Source: Desulforamulus reducens MI-1 (GTDB lineage Bacteria > Bacillota > Desulfotomaculia > Desulfotomaculales > Desulfotomaculaceae). From it: a stretch of DNA of 64,000 bases. Location of the stretch: NCBI RefSeq assembly GCF_000016165.1, contig NC_009253.1, positions 902,332-966,331 on the forward strand. Direction: 5' to 3'. Made by a program: the position numbers and the translations under genes. Each line of letters begins with the position of its first letter. Position 1 is the first letter of the stretch. The notes under the pieces were generated by a model, which was given only the letters and a program-made list of their open reading frames with translations, was not told the DNA's origin and searched no databases. Below, one piece after another: positions 33,163 through 41,237 of this stretch.

Positions 33163-33390
33163 ACTTTGATTCAATTAGGTCATAAAATTAAAAATCTAAG
33201 AGAGAAAAAAGGTCTCTCGCAAGTCCAACTGGCACATATGGTTGGGGTAACCAATTCTCTTATTTGTAAGATCGAAACGGGTCAGACCAGTGGGTCTATC
33301 CATACCCTTAAAAAAATTGCAAATAAGCTTGATGTTAGTGTAAATATTTTTTTTGAGGATGACTCATCCGTTAAAGTGGCAGGAGAATAG
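33163..33390 (+). CDS. Small XRE-family regulator, module 1
   Basis: About 75 residues, a single helix-turn-helix (NLREKKGLSQVQLAHMVG, then VTNSLICKIETGQTSGS) with a short acidic tail. TTG 33163 is 7 nt after GAGGTGG; GTG 33157 is possible. Divergent from the long XRE gene, like a Cro/CI arrangement. Downstream on the same strand lies the 1-kb conserved tract with a small membrane protein and a hammerhead ribozyme. Confidence 0.75.
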   Translation, partial: TLIQLGHKIKNLREKKGLSQVQLAHMVGVTNSLICKIETGQTSGSIHTLKKIANKLDVSVNIFFEDDSSVKVAGE

Positions 33391-33538
33391 CATAATAAAC
33401 CAGACCCTTTGCTATTGTTCAGAAAAGGGTAGGTGTACCTACAAATTTTACCATATATTAATTAAATATTCTGTAAAAGCGTGTCGTTCGCTAGGTAGGG
33501 GTTAGTCTAAGGGGGTGCTCTAAATGGAAACACCGAGT

Positions 33539-33720
33539 CCGGACACCTTGGGTATATGTTAATTATGCTTTGAGCCTACCTGGGCAGGTTCCTCATATCA
33601 GATGTACACTCTCTTCATCAGGAGTGATTAATGCGGCAATCACCGGCCTTTAGGCAAGAAACCCCTCAGGAATCTAGCCCTTTCAAAAATGAATAGAGAA
33701 AAGGCTACATGCAGCATATT
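33539..33720 (+). pseudogene. Decayed copy of the gene at 49480
   Basis: CCGGACACCTTGGGTATATG and later ACCGGCCTTTAGGCAAGAAA, then AATGAATAGAGAAAAGGCTAC, match in order the first third of the gene at 49480-49869, but with deletions and no open frame. Copies of the same remnant occur at 45570-45750 and 46917-47090. Confidence 0.6.
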
Positions 33721-33850
33721 TATAGTTGAAAAAGATTGTTTTAGTAGTCTGCTCACTAAGGGTATTAAAAATGTACTAATAGCAATAGATGTTTTTAAAT
33801 CAATTTCTAGCAAGATATTATAACCCCTTTCGGTAAAGAAGGTGGATATT

Positions 33851-33985
33851 ATGGAGATGGAAAGTATATTTGAAAATGTTAATTCGATTATTGTGGATTA
33901 TCCTATAATTGTAGTTTTTCTATGTCTCTTCTTAATAGCAATAATTTATGTTTTGATACAGGCAAGCAAAGATCCACCAAGCTAA
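33851..33985 (+). CDS. Small single-helix membrane protein, 44 aa
   Basis: ATG 33851 follows AAAGAAGGTGG. The product starts MEMESIFENVNSIIV, then one membrane helix (YPIIVVFLCLFLIAIIYVLI) and a polar tail QASKDPPS. The same gene is repeated at 47229-47363. It lies in the operon of the small XRE gene and upstream of the hammerhead. It could be a small toxin or an accessory membrane factor; nothing identifies it further. Confidence 0.6.
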   Translation: MEMESIFENVNSIIVDYPIIVVFLCLFLIAIIYVLIQASKDPPS

Positions 33986-34108
33986 GTTGGCTTTAGGTTA
34001 ATTTCGTTGGTGAAACGTTGGTGAAAAATGAAATTGTACTGTGGTCGGATTAAACAAAATATAAAAATAATGAAATCTGTCTTGATTGCCAGTCAGCCTC
34101 TATAAAGA

Positions 34109-34173
34109 ACCCTCCCACTGATGAGTCCAGGAAGGACGAAACGGTGGCACTGTAACCGGCTACCGTTTGGGGT
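34109..34173 (+). ncRNA. Hammerhead ribozyme, copy 1
   Basis: All core elements are present: CTGATGA (34118-34124), stem II GTCC/GGAC (34125-34128/34134-34137), GAAA (34138-34141), stem III CGGT/ACCG (34142-34145/34162-34165) closed by A-U, and the cleavage dinucleotide with T at 34167. Stem I is the open helix, CCCA (34114-34117) with TGGG (34068 onward, at 34168-34171). Predicted cleavage is after 34167, 42 nt before the TTG start of the next gene. Confidence 0.85.
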
Positions 34174-34209
34174 AATTATGAACCTGTCCAGTAAATTCAA
34201 AGGGTGTGC

Positions 34210-34440
34210 TTGAAATTGGAACGAAGCACTTTTGATATAATTATTCATTTGTTTTTGTATATATTAAGATTGTTGTTTTTATTCATATTAACATTAACAA
34301 TATTTTCGGTAATCTTACTTAACACTCCATGGTTTATCACAAAATTATTGGATTACTATTCCCTACTAGAAAATATCTCTATAAAAGTGCTTATCGGCTT
34401 GTGGTCAATAATCATATATGCAGAAATAATAATTTTATAA
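34210..34440 (+). pseudogene. Membrane-protein gene truncated by the IS605-family element
   Basis: TTG 34210 follows AAAGGGTG; GTG 34204 is an alternative. The frame encodes two to three hydrophobic helices (FLYILRLLFLFILTLTIF and IKVLIGLWSIIIYAEIII) and stops two codons into the inserted element. The full-length copy is at 47588-47926. Confidence 0.75.
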
Positions 34441-34487
34441 TGTCGCGCGTAAAACCTCGCCCCTTGCGGGCGAGAATGTAAGCGCGG

Positions 34488-34520
34488 TATTTGTGAGGGG
34501 TTCGATACCCCTCACAAATA
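34488..34520. repeat. Left-end hairpin of the IS605-family element
   Basis: TATTTGTGAGGGG (34488-34500) pairs with CCCCTCACAAATA (34508-34520) around TTCGATA. It directly follows the tnpA stop (34524, minus strand) and may be both a transposase-binding hairpin and a terminator. Confidence 0.55.
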
Positions 34521-34523
34521 CAA

Positions 34524-34925
34524 TTACACCAACTTCTGATTCTCGATATACTTTTGAATAGTTTCCGCAGACACCGGGCCAGCAGTTCCCACATAGTAGC
34601 CTTTGCTCCATAGTCCAGACCCCCAGAATTTGCGCTTTTTAAGGTTTGGGAACTTCTTGAATATCCAAACCGCAGTAATGCTCTTGATGGTCTTAACCAC
34701 CTCTGTTGGGCTGACATAGGGTTTAACCGATACAAACAGGTGAATGTAATCCGGCATTACTTCCATAGTCAGGACTTCGTACTTGTAATGGTCGCAGATA
34801 TTGTAAATCAGCTTTTTCAGATAGGTTTCTATCTGGTCTGTAAGGACTTGGTGGCGGTATTTAGGACACCAAACAAGATGATAATTAATGTTATATCTGC
34901 TATGGCTGGTGGCATTTGTTTTCAA
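34524..34925 (-). CDS. tnpA: IS200/IS605-family TnpA (Y1 transposase) with an altered HUH motif
   Basis: 133 residues, normal length. NYHLVWCPKYRHQVL and VLTMEVMPDYIHLFVSV mark the family; the catalytic tyrosine is in SAETIQKYIENQ. The metal-binding H-U-H motif, normally H-x-H, reads Y-I-H here (codon TAC instead of CAC). This single change may inactivate single-strand cleavage, or it may be tolerated. The start ATG is close to the tnpB promoter region; both genes are transcribed away from the 34926-35003 spacer. Confidence 0.85.
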   Translation of the reverse strand: MKTNATSHSRYNINYHLVWCPKYRHQVLTDQIETYLKKLIYNICDHYKYEVLTMEVMPDYIHLFVSVKPYVSPTEVVKTIKSITAVWIFKKFPNLKKRKFWGSGLWSKGYYVGTAGPVSAETIQKYIENQKLV

Positions 34926-35003
34926 TGGATAATTTCTCCTTTCAAAAGATTGCCTATAAGATTATACTAAAGCATATAGAGCAATCTTAATAGGAGAAAT
35001 ACT

Positions 35004-36122
35004 ATGCCAGCTGTCACCAAAACCATTTCCGTGAAACTCCATGACCTAACAAAAACCAAACTGGAAGCATTACAGGACTTGCTTAACATTAGTGCAGACT
35101 TATCGCGTTACTACGTTACTAAACTAGAAACCTTAAACACTCAATCAAAGAAAGCTCTGCACAATGAAACATATACCGAAGTTAAAAGTATGTTCCCAGG
35201 CCTTCCTACAGGATTAATTCAAACCATCAGGGACAAATCACTGGAAGCATATAAGTCCTACAAAGCCAGAGTAAACAAGGGTAAAAAAGCTAGTCTGCCG
35301 GTATTCAAACATTCGGTAGTCAGGTTTGACAGCAGGACATTTACTCTGCACAAAACAGAAACCTGTTTCCCTTACTTTGTATCAGTCAGTACCCGGCAAA
35401 AGCGAGTTATGCTGCCTGTAAAGTACGGAAGATTTCAGGGTGAAATATTAGCCGGACTTGCCTCTGGTGTATATAAATTTTGCACAGCTGAACTATCTTT
35501 TAGCTATCGTTTGAACTGCTATATCCTGAATATCAGCTACAAATATGACGTGCCGGAACAGGCTACAACAGCCGTTATGGGTATTGACCTTGGTATTACT
35601 AATCTCGCTGTCCTTGCCGTGCCTGGACAGATAATCAAATTTTTCAACGGCAAACGCCATAATCAAAAACGTGACCACTATGCAGAATTGCGGCGTAAAC
35701 TTGGCAAGAAAAAACTGATTAAGAAGATTAAAGCTATCGGCAATAAAGAACAACGGTACATGAAGGACGTAAACCACAAAATCAGCAGGCAGATCGTTAA
35801 TATTGCTAAACAATGTAATGCAGTTATTCAGTTGGAGGATTTGTCCAACATAAGAGAACGTGCTAAGTTTTCACATAAAATGAACCGCAAACTGCATAAC
35901 TGGAATTTTCACCAATTACGTTCTTTCATAGAATACAAAGCCATTGCCGAAGGGTTAAAAGTGGTACAAGTAAGCCCGAAATATACATCGCAAGGTTGCC
36001 ATATATGTGGTCATACTGAAAAAGGTAATCGACCAAATCAGGCCACTTTCCTGTGTAAAGCCTGTGGCTACCAAGCAAATGCAGATTTCAATGCAAGTAT
36101 GAATATTGCTGTCGCTGGCTAA
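35004..36122 (+). CDS. tnpB: TnpB, RNA-guided nuclease of the IS605 family
   Basis: 372 residues. RuvC-like residues are all present: MGIDLGITNLAVLAV (Asp), VIQLEDLSNIRERA (Glu) and ADFNASMNIA (Asp). A four-cysteine zinc finger (CHICGHTEKG, then FLCKACGYQ) lies between the last two. The N-terminal REC-like part is helical. TnpB uses an RNA made from the element's right end to cut DNA next to a short motif, which here would be TTTAT, the pentamer at the left junction. The start ATG follows AGGAGAAAT. Confidence 0.92.
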   Translation: MPAVTKTISVKLHDLTKTKLEALQDLLNISADLSRYYVTKLETLNTQSKKALHNETYTEVKSMFPGLPTGLIQTIRDKSLEAYKSYKARVNKGKKASLPVFKHSVVRFDSRTFTLHKTETCFPYFVSVSTRQKRVMLPVKYGRFQGEILAGLASGVYKFCTAELSFSYRLNCYILNISYKYDVPEQATTAVMGIDLGITNLAVLAVPGQIIKFFNGKRHNQKRDHYAELRRKLGKKKLIKKIKAIGNKEQRYMKDVNHKISRQIVNIAKQCNAVIQLEDLSNIRERAKFSHKMNRKLHNWNFHQLRSFIEYKAIAEGLKVVQVSPKYTSQGCHICGHTEKGNRPNQATFLCKACGYQANADFNASMNIAVAG

Positions 36123-36300
36123 TATGTCAGCTGCAGTGGGCTACAGTGAATCTAGCCCAGCCGTAAATGGCTGTCGTCAGGCGTAAACTCGCAGACGGCT
36201 AACCGGGGAATAATGAGAAGCCACTGTTTCACGCAGAAGGCTTGGAGTTACCACCGGAAGCCGCGCGGCCTTGTGCCCGCGGTAGTTCACATTATATTAT
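36080..36300 (+). ncRNA. Putative omega-RNA (right-end RNA) of TnpB
   Basis: The end of tnpB and the 170 bp after it form several stems, for example GGCTACAGTGAATCTAGCC (36139-36157) and AGACGGCTAACCG near GCCGTAAATGGC, as in known TnpB guide RNAs that overlap the gene's 3' end. The scaffold would end at 36290 (TTCAC), and the guide would be the flanking DNA ATTATATTATGCCG. Ends are inferred from the element border. Confidence 0.5.
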
Positions 36301-37187
36301 GCCGTAGTTATTGGCTGTAGGTTCTCATGGCAAAAAGCTATTGGTGGTAATGCTAAATTTGATATAAGTAGCTCTCTTTCCCGTCTGGGGCTAGTCAATG
36401 AATAATCAAAATATACAGGGATCAAGCTAATCTCATTAGAATACATCTTGCGTATCTCTGCATGATCGTCATAACTTACTAGCCAATTGCAGTTACTTGA
36501 AAGTAGGAATTTTGCTAGTGCTTTATGTTCTTTGTGCTCATACCAATAGCGATATAAGCTTTTACCTTTAAGATAGTAAGGGGGATCTGCGTATAAAAAG
36601 AAATTGCCTTTTAAAAAGTTTTTTTTGTTTTGCTTGAGAAATTCCATTGCGTCACCAAAGAATACTTCAACTCTATTTTTAAACTTTGAAAGCCTCTCGA
36701 TTTGTGAAATAATATTGTGTTTATTGAATCTGCAATCAATCTTATACTGAGAAGATTGATTATGCCCGCCAAGTGGCCCTGCTTTTAGAATGCCAGAAAA
36801 ATTAGTTCTATTATAGAATAGTCCAGCCAGTCCTAAATCTACTACTGTATGAGATGAAATGTTATCACATTTTCGGTATATCTGAAAGGCATTCCAAGTA
36901 TCAATAGTTATTGGCAGATTATAAATCTTTTCTATTAATAAATAAGTATGGTTAAAGACTGATTGCCAAAATGAGTAAACTAACGGATCACGCTCTACGA
37001 GAATTGCTTTTTCAGCTACAAGCGATTCTAGCAACGCTAAAGACACAACAGCACTCCCTGCATAGGGCTCTACGATTGTACAATCAGTCAAGTAATTTTC
37101 TTCAAGCACGCTGCTGATATAGTTCGTTAGTATAGCTTTACTTCCTGGGTAACGTAATGGGCTGAGTTTAGCATTTTGAACTGGCAT
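36297..37187 (-). CDS. Dam-type (D12 class) N6-adenine DNA methyltransferase
   Basis: About 296 residues. KLSPLRYPGSKAILTNYISS is the N-terminal cofactor-binding motif of the D12 class and FFLYADPPYYLKGKSLY the catalytic D-P-P-Y. ATG 37187 has AAGGAAGG upstream; GTG 37193 is possible. No matching endonuclease gene is adjacent. It may be an orphan methylase, or it may act with the ParB-like protein encoded 70 bp upstream on the same strand. The IS605-family element ends 7 bp from its stop. Confidence 0.85.
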   Translation of the reverse strand: MPVQNAKLSPLRYPGSKAILTNYISSVLEENYLTDCTIVEPYAGSAVVSLALLESLVAEKAILVERDPLVYSFWQSVFNHTYLLIEKIYNLPITIDTWNAFQIYRKCDNISSHTVVDLGLAGLFYNRTNFSGILKAGPLGGHNQSSQYKIDCRFNKHNIISQIERLSKFKNRVEVFFGDAMEFLKQNKKNFLKGNFFLYADPPYYLKGKSLYRYWYEHKEHKALAKFLLSSNCNWLVSYDDHAEIRKMYSNEISLIPVYFDYSLTSPRRERELLISNLALPPIAFCHENLQPITTA

Positions 37188-37262
37188 TGCCACATTCCTT
37201 CCTTAAGAAGTCAAGGTCTAAAGCCATTATATACAAAAGGTTCTTTTTTGGCCAGTAATTTT

Positions 37263-38810
37263 TTATGTGCTATAATGTTTGTTCAAAATGTAGTTAATTA
37301 CTGTAAACAATCCAGTAGTTGCTATGGTTTCCAGCATATCAGCAGTTGGGCGGCTAGCTCCCGTTTGATGTACAACTAAATCTAAATGAGTCTTTAAACC
37401 ATCATTTTTAAATACAGCGTCAAATGCTCTGAGCACTGTGCTGTCAGGAAATAAGGACTTTTTGTTATTTTGGATATATGTTAGTAACTCCTTCAGTGCA
37501 GGGTCATCGGGTCTTGTTTTTACGTTACCCCAGTGTCCTTCCTTCTTAAGAAAATACTTAAATGTTTGTTCAAGTAAAGACCGAAGTAGGATAGTAGTTG
37601 AAATGGGAAAATATTGATAATATTTTTGAGTTGATGTTTTATTTTCGGACATACGACGTATTTCTTCGGCAAGTAGCATAACAGCTAATTCATCTGGCTT
37701 TTTTTCATCCAAGACCAAGTCTAGGTTTTCAAAAAACTTAGGTACCTGAACCTTTGCAGGTTTCTTTTGTGGTTCTATTTTAGGGTCTGGTTGTTTTGGT
37801 GGAAGTGGTTGTTCTTTATCTTTTGTTTTGTGTGGAGTAGGTGTTTTTTTCTCCGGTTTTTCTGTAGCTAAATTTGGGTTAACTTGGTTATCGGATGAAG
37901 TATTTTTATCATTAGCGGTTTCTTTCGGGGGGAGTAGAGTTGGTTTAACAACAGATTCACCCTCACCCTTATTCTTGAGTAGATTTACGATCCCGGGTAC
38001 TTTTTCATATGACATTGTCCGAGTATCGATGGTCTTGTCCAGGAAAGCAGCACGCATAATTAATTCAATAGCTTTTTTAAATAGTGTAGGATGTAAGGAG
38101 GATTGTGGTTCCATAGTTTGTTTATTAAAGTTCATTTGCAAAGCTTTTTTTGTGCCACTGGTACGAAATAGTCGCAGATACTTATCAATTTCTAATTGAT
38201 GTAAGTCCAGTCTAACTTTTTCGTCAGGAGACCATACCGACAAATCAAGTCCATGCATAAGTAGCTTGTACTCTTGAATGTGGGTTTTAACCGTACTAAG
38301 ATCAAGATCTGTTAGTTCAGCAATCTGTTCCACAGTTTTTCCATTTTGATAATGATTATGAGAAAACATCATTCTAGCTAATGGAGGCCATTTTTTTACA
38401 CCTTCTATATGGCGTGTAGCTAATACTTTTTGTGCCTCTTGTCTTGATGAAATCAAATCTACTTCAATATTTTCTATATTTAATTTTGTTTCTTCAGAGG
38501 CTAAAGAAAAACCTGTCTTTTTGAATGGATCAGGAATTAACTCTGGGGATAAAAGGCATTGGCAAGCACAAATTCGGCGATTTCCTTCTAGAATAATGTA
38601 TCCACTATTTTCTTTACAAACAATAACTCTTTCACCGGGCATAAGACCTTCGTAGGAAGCAATACTTTTGGCAAGAGATACAATTTCCTCAAAGCGAAAT
38701 AGGTATAATCTAATCTCTTCTTGGGTCGGTGAGGGAGGTACAATAAATCGAGGATTGGCGTAATCCAATATGAGGTCCAATGTTTTAACGGAAACTGTTT
38801 TTGTTGTCAT
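37263..38810 (-). CDS. ParB/Srx-domain protein with long linker, 515 aa
   Basis: The N-terminal ParB-like domain is seen in DYANPRFIVPPSPTQEEIR, SIASYEGLMPGERVIVCKE and YIILEGNRRICACQCLL (the E-G-N-R-R pattern of ParB-type nucleotide-binding loops), then a helix-turn-helix (KTVEQIAELTDLDLSTVKTH). Residues about 285-350 are a low-complexity lysine/proline linker. The C-terminal 150 residues are a separate helical domain (YQYFPISTTILLRSLLEQTF). It begins 52 bp after palindrome P6 and precedes dam, so the two form one cargo. Similar proteins occur in defence islands; the function is not established. Confidence 0.7.
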   Translation of the reverse strand: MTTKTVSVKTLDLILDYANPRFIVPPSPTQEEIRLYLFRFEEIVSLAKSIASYEGLMPGERVIVCKENSGYIILEGNRRICACQCLLSPELIPDPFKKTGFSLASEETKLNIENIEVDLISSRQEAQKVLATRHIEGVKKWPPLARMMFSHNHYQNGKTVEQIAELTDLDLSTVKTHIQEYKLLMHGLDLSVWSPDEKVRLDLHQLEIDKYLRLFRTSGTKKALQMNFNKQTMEPQSSLHPTLFKKAIELIMRAAFLDKTIDTRTMSYEKVPGIVNLLKNKGEGESVVKPTLLPPKETANDKNTSSDNQVNPNLATEKPEKKTPTPHKTKDKEQPLPPKQPDPKIEPQKKPAKVQVPKFFENLDLVLDEKKPDELAVMLLAEEIRRMSENKTSTQKYYQYFPISTTILLRSLLEQTFKYFLKKEGHWGNVKTRPDDPALKELLTYIQNNKKSLFPDSTVLRAFDAVFKNDGLKTHLDLVVHQTGASRPTADMLETIATTGLFTVINYILNKHYST

Positions 38811-38861
38811 AAAACATTTCTCCTTTTGGTATGATATAGTTATTCCACCCAGAAATTATTT

Positions 38862-38877
38862 GTTCACTTAAGTGAAC
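38862..38877. repeat. 16-bp palindrome, copy P6
   Basis: GTTCACTTAAGTGAAC, perfect, 9 bp after the stop of immA-X and 52 bp before the ParB-like gene, all on the minus strand. Confidence 0.8.
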
Positions 38878-38885
38878 GCCCAGCA

Positions 38886-39321
38886 TTAAAGCAATTGCCA
38901 CTTTATTTCAATGAATTCTTCTGTAACTTTAAAATAACTGGCTAGTTCGCTATTAGTAAGCTTGTATTTTGTTAATTTTTTAAACTCTTCATCTGGTATC
39001 AGAAAATTAACTGCCCAAATACGGGCTTTAAGTTCGTCTATGGCCATGTTTAATGATTTCGCAAGGGTAATTGTAATTAAGGAGTAGTCTTTAGCTAATA
39101 TGTTTGACTTTGCCTTGGTAATATGGTGGCCAATTTCCTCTGCCATGGTGCATAGATACAGAACTGGGTCCGTGCGGAGTTTTGCGTTCAGTAAGATAAA
39201 AGCCTCCCCATTATCGTTTTTTATATAACCCATTTTGGTTAGGACTTATAAAGGGGTAGTAGCATACGAAGATATCGTCTTCTTTTACGATGGCAAATAA
39301 AAATGCTAACCTTTTGTCCAT
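38886..39321 (-). CDS. ImmA/IrrE-like metallopeptidase, needs a frameshift (immA-X)
   Basis: Frame one starts at ATG 39321 (MDKRLAFLFAIVKEDDIFVC) and stops just after GLYKKR. The second frame continues from the same codons as NDNGEAFILLNAKLRTDP, TMAEEIGHHITKAKSNIL and FLIPDEEFKKL to the stop at 38886. Together they give a complete ImmA-like protein of about 145 residues. The shift must happen at A6 (39217-39222). ImmA peptidases cleave XRE repressors to derepress the element; the metal site reads E-E-I-G-H-H. It may be a programmed shift or a mutation. Confidence 0.65.
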
Positions 39322-39472
39322 ATATATGCAGAGCCTCAAGATGCAGGTTGTGTAATAACAGTTAAATACACAAATGTAAGAATGTAGAAGAAGGGTTAAA
39401 ACTAGAAAAACCACCCACTGGTGGTAATTGCTCGAATAATATCAAAAATTGTCGTTTTGTCTAATGACGGAA

Positions 39473-39506
39473 GAAACTACTATCCCGGTTTGGGTATAGT
39501 AGTTTC
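39473..39506 (-). terminator. Terminator of the truncated long XRE gene
   Basis: GAAACTACTATCCC (39473-39486) pairs with GGGTATAGTAGTTTC (39492-39506). Same stem family as at 32373 and 43305. A second small stem (ACCACCCACTGGTGGT, about 39408-39424) lies between it and immA-X. Confidence 0.65.
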
Positions 39507-39508
39507 TT

Positions 39509-39925
39509 TTATTCGCCACGTTCTTTTTTCTTTTGTTCCATGGCAAACTCTATGGCTTTTTCGATGTCTTCAGCTTCTTCCGGTGTAGGTATATGAAACA
39601 GGTGGTCGCCCTGGTAGCTGGCCACGAGAACATCATCTTCCTCATGGTCCTGGTCTTCGCCAGGAGCAAGAATCTCTTTTAAAGCCTCTAATATTTTTAC
39701 TCTTTCCACCAATGATACAGGCTTACCTGCGATAGTAATAGGGCTCTTTGTATTAAATAAGTCCAAGAGTTCATTACTTGAGTTTTTTGTAGGGGGTGTA
39801 TTACTAACTTGCTGGTTAATTATTGAAAATTCGGACACAATGTTTTTTATTAAAGAGACTTGTGTAAAACTTAGATTTTGCATTTCTGAAATTATTGCTT
39901 TTTCACACGAGTGACGAAGTAATTT
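39509..39925 (-). pseudogene. Long XRE regulator lacking its DNA-binding domain
   Basis: Minus-strand sequence from about 39920 reads QNLSFTQVSLIKNIVSEFSI, then ITIAGKPVSLVERVKILEAL and the usual acidic end (DDVLVASYQGDHLFHIPTPE). The helix-turn-helix is gone: upstream it runs directly into the end of immA-Y. A deletion between two neighbouring modules explains this. Confidence 0.75.
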
Positions 39926-40363
39926 ACTTGATCTGGCGGCGAAGAAGGATAAAATCAATAGTCACCTGAAAATACCGTGCCAGCTCTTCATCTGATGGGT
40001 TGTCCAGGATTATAAGAGCCTCATTGAATTCCTCCAGTGGCACCAGGAACTTGACTGCCCATATTTGGCCCTTTATCTCATCGATTGTCATTTGGGCCTG
40101 GCCCCTGGCAGAACGGTGGCTATTTAATAAGTTAGAATACATTCCCACTATGTGATGGCCAATCTCTTCTGCAAGGGCGCATCGATACCGTATTGGATCT
40201 GATAGGAGGCGACTATCCAAAATAATGTATGTATCTTTCCCTTTTTTTTACAAGCGGCATTTCTGTTGGGGTTTATAAAATGGTGATAGGAAATAAAAAA
40301 ATTACGCTTTTTTGCGATGGCCTCTAAGGCTATTAACTTTGAGTCATTAAGCAAGAGTAACAA
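39924..40363 (-). CDS. ImmA/IrrE-like metallopeptidase, needs a -1 frameshift (immA-Y)
   Basis: Frame one reads LIALEAIAKKRNFFISYHHF to NAACKKKGK. The -1 frame then reads KDTYIILDSRLLSDPIRY, ALAEEIGHHIVGMYSN and WAVKFLVPLEEFNE to the stop at 39924. The switch lies at A8 followed by G (40242-40249), which in frame one is read as AAA AAA AAG, that is, the slippery heptamer A AAA AAG. Frame one alone would stop at 40148. The gene ends at a deletion joint with an XRE remnant. The start of frame one is not certain. Confidence 0.65.
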
Positions 40364-40564
40364 TGATAAATGCTATTCCTAAATATACATTTTCTCTAAA
40401 AACTGTAATTTATTAAAAAGGCTATAAAACCAGAAAACTGTTCTATAACCAGCAAAAAATGTACCCAGCGGTCGCAGTAAGAACAATGTTTTTTCTGTCA
40501 AATACTTTCTCCGCCGGGGGGGAATATTAATTGATATTGTACGATAGGAATAGCCAACCTATAT

Positions 40565-40876
40565 TTATTGAGTTAATGCATACACTATAAATCCAGATAA
40601 AATATTTAAACCCAGTTGTTTTACTAAATTTAATCCTTTTTCTCCAAATCTTTTTGCGGATTGTTTAGTTTGATCCACTTTTTTAGCCCGAACATCTTTT
40701 AACATTTCAGATGCAATCTTACGAAGTTCTTTGTCGTCACAGTCAATTAAAAACCTATCAAGATTTTGGGTTAGACCTTCCCAATCGACGAAGTTGGATG
40801 AAATATTAATTACTGACCCACCTATATGACCAGTATTAACAACCCCATTGTCATTGACAATGTAGTTATTTTTCAT
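40565..40876 (-). CDS. GVVNTG-motif protein with a C-terminal membrane helix
   Basis: 103 residues from the ATG at 40876, which overlaps the stop of the upstream gene. The N-terminus reads NGVVNTGHIGGSVINISS, a short repeat-like beta motif also found at the very end of the partner protein. Then follows a helical region (DKELRKIASEMLKDVRAKKV) and a hydrophobic end (LGLNILSGFIVYALTQ). The shared motif in both partners suggests they interact through it. A truncated copy of the pair lies at 14356-14693. Function unknown. Confidence 0.6.
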   Translation of the reverse strand: MKNNYIVNDNGVVNTGHIGGSVINISSNFVDWEGLTQNLDRFLIDCDDKELRKIASEMLKDVRAKKVDQTKQSAKRFGEKGLNLVKQLGLNILSGFIVYALTQ

Positions 40877-41237
40877 TAGATACCCCTCCACCAACATAAC
40901 CAGTATTCACAACACCATTTTCGTTTTTAATAGTATTGTTACTGAAATCAATATAATAATTATTTGCTTGTCCTTCTAAGCCATATTCATTAATTGTCTG
41001 AGCAATAAACGAAGCTGCGCGATTAAGAAAATCAATATTTTCCGATTTTAAAATATAACGTCCGCCCGAATTCATTTCAATATGTAAAGCATAACGATTT
41101 TTTTTGTTATACTCATACACTTTATAAATAGAATATCCACCAACAGCAATACTACATAAGCCAACCACCAGCATAAACGACATTTGTGAAGATGAAAAAA
41201 ATGTAAGTCCAACGAGTATAAGTATAATAGACCAAAT

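Larger units (their letters stand above)
33394..34438. repeat. 1.05-kb direct repeat of 46771-47816
   Basis: The two tracts are almost identical, differing only at a few bases. Each contains a decayed gene remnant (see 33539), a 44-codon membrane-protein gene, a hammerhead ribozyme and the start of a membrane-protein gene. This copy ends exactly where the IS605-family element begins (34439). Confidence 0.9.
34439..36290. mobile_element. IS200/IS605-family element with tnpA and tnpB
   Basis: The left limit is exact because the uninterrupted copy of the target is at 47816: identity stops after TTTAT (34434-34438). The right end is the typical GGTAGTTCAC at 36281-36290. tnpA and tnpB are divergent. 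There are no inverted repeats; a 13-bp stem (34488-34500/34508-34520) lies near the left end and hairpins near the right end. DNA right of 36290 is not the continuation of the target repeat, so a rearrangement followed or accompanied the insertion. Confidence 0.85.

Noticed and set aside
34488-34520. tRNA T-arm-like hairpin (GAGGGGTTCGATACCCCTC)
   Set aside because: The loop resembles a T-loop, but there is no acceptor, D-arm or anticodon arm; it is the subterminal hairpin of the IS605-family element.
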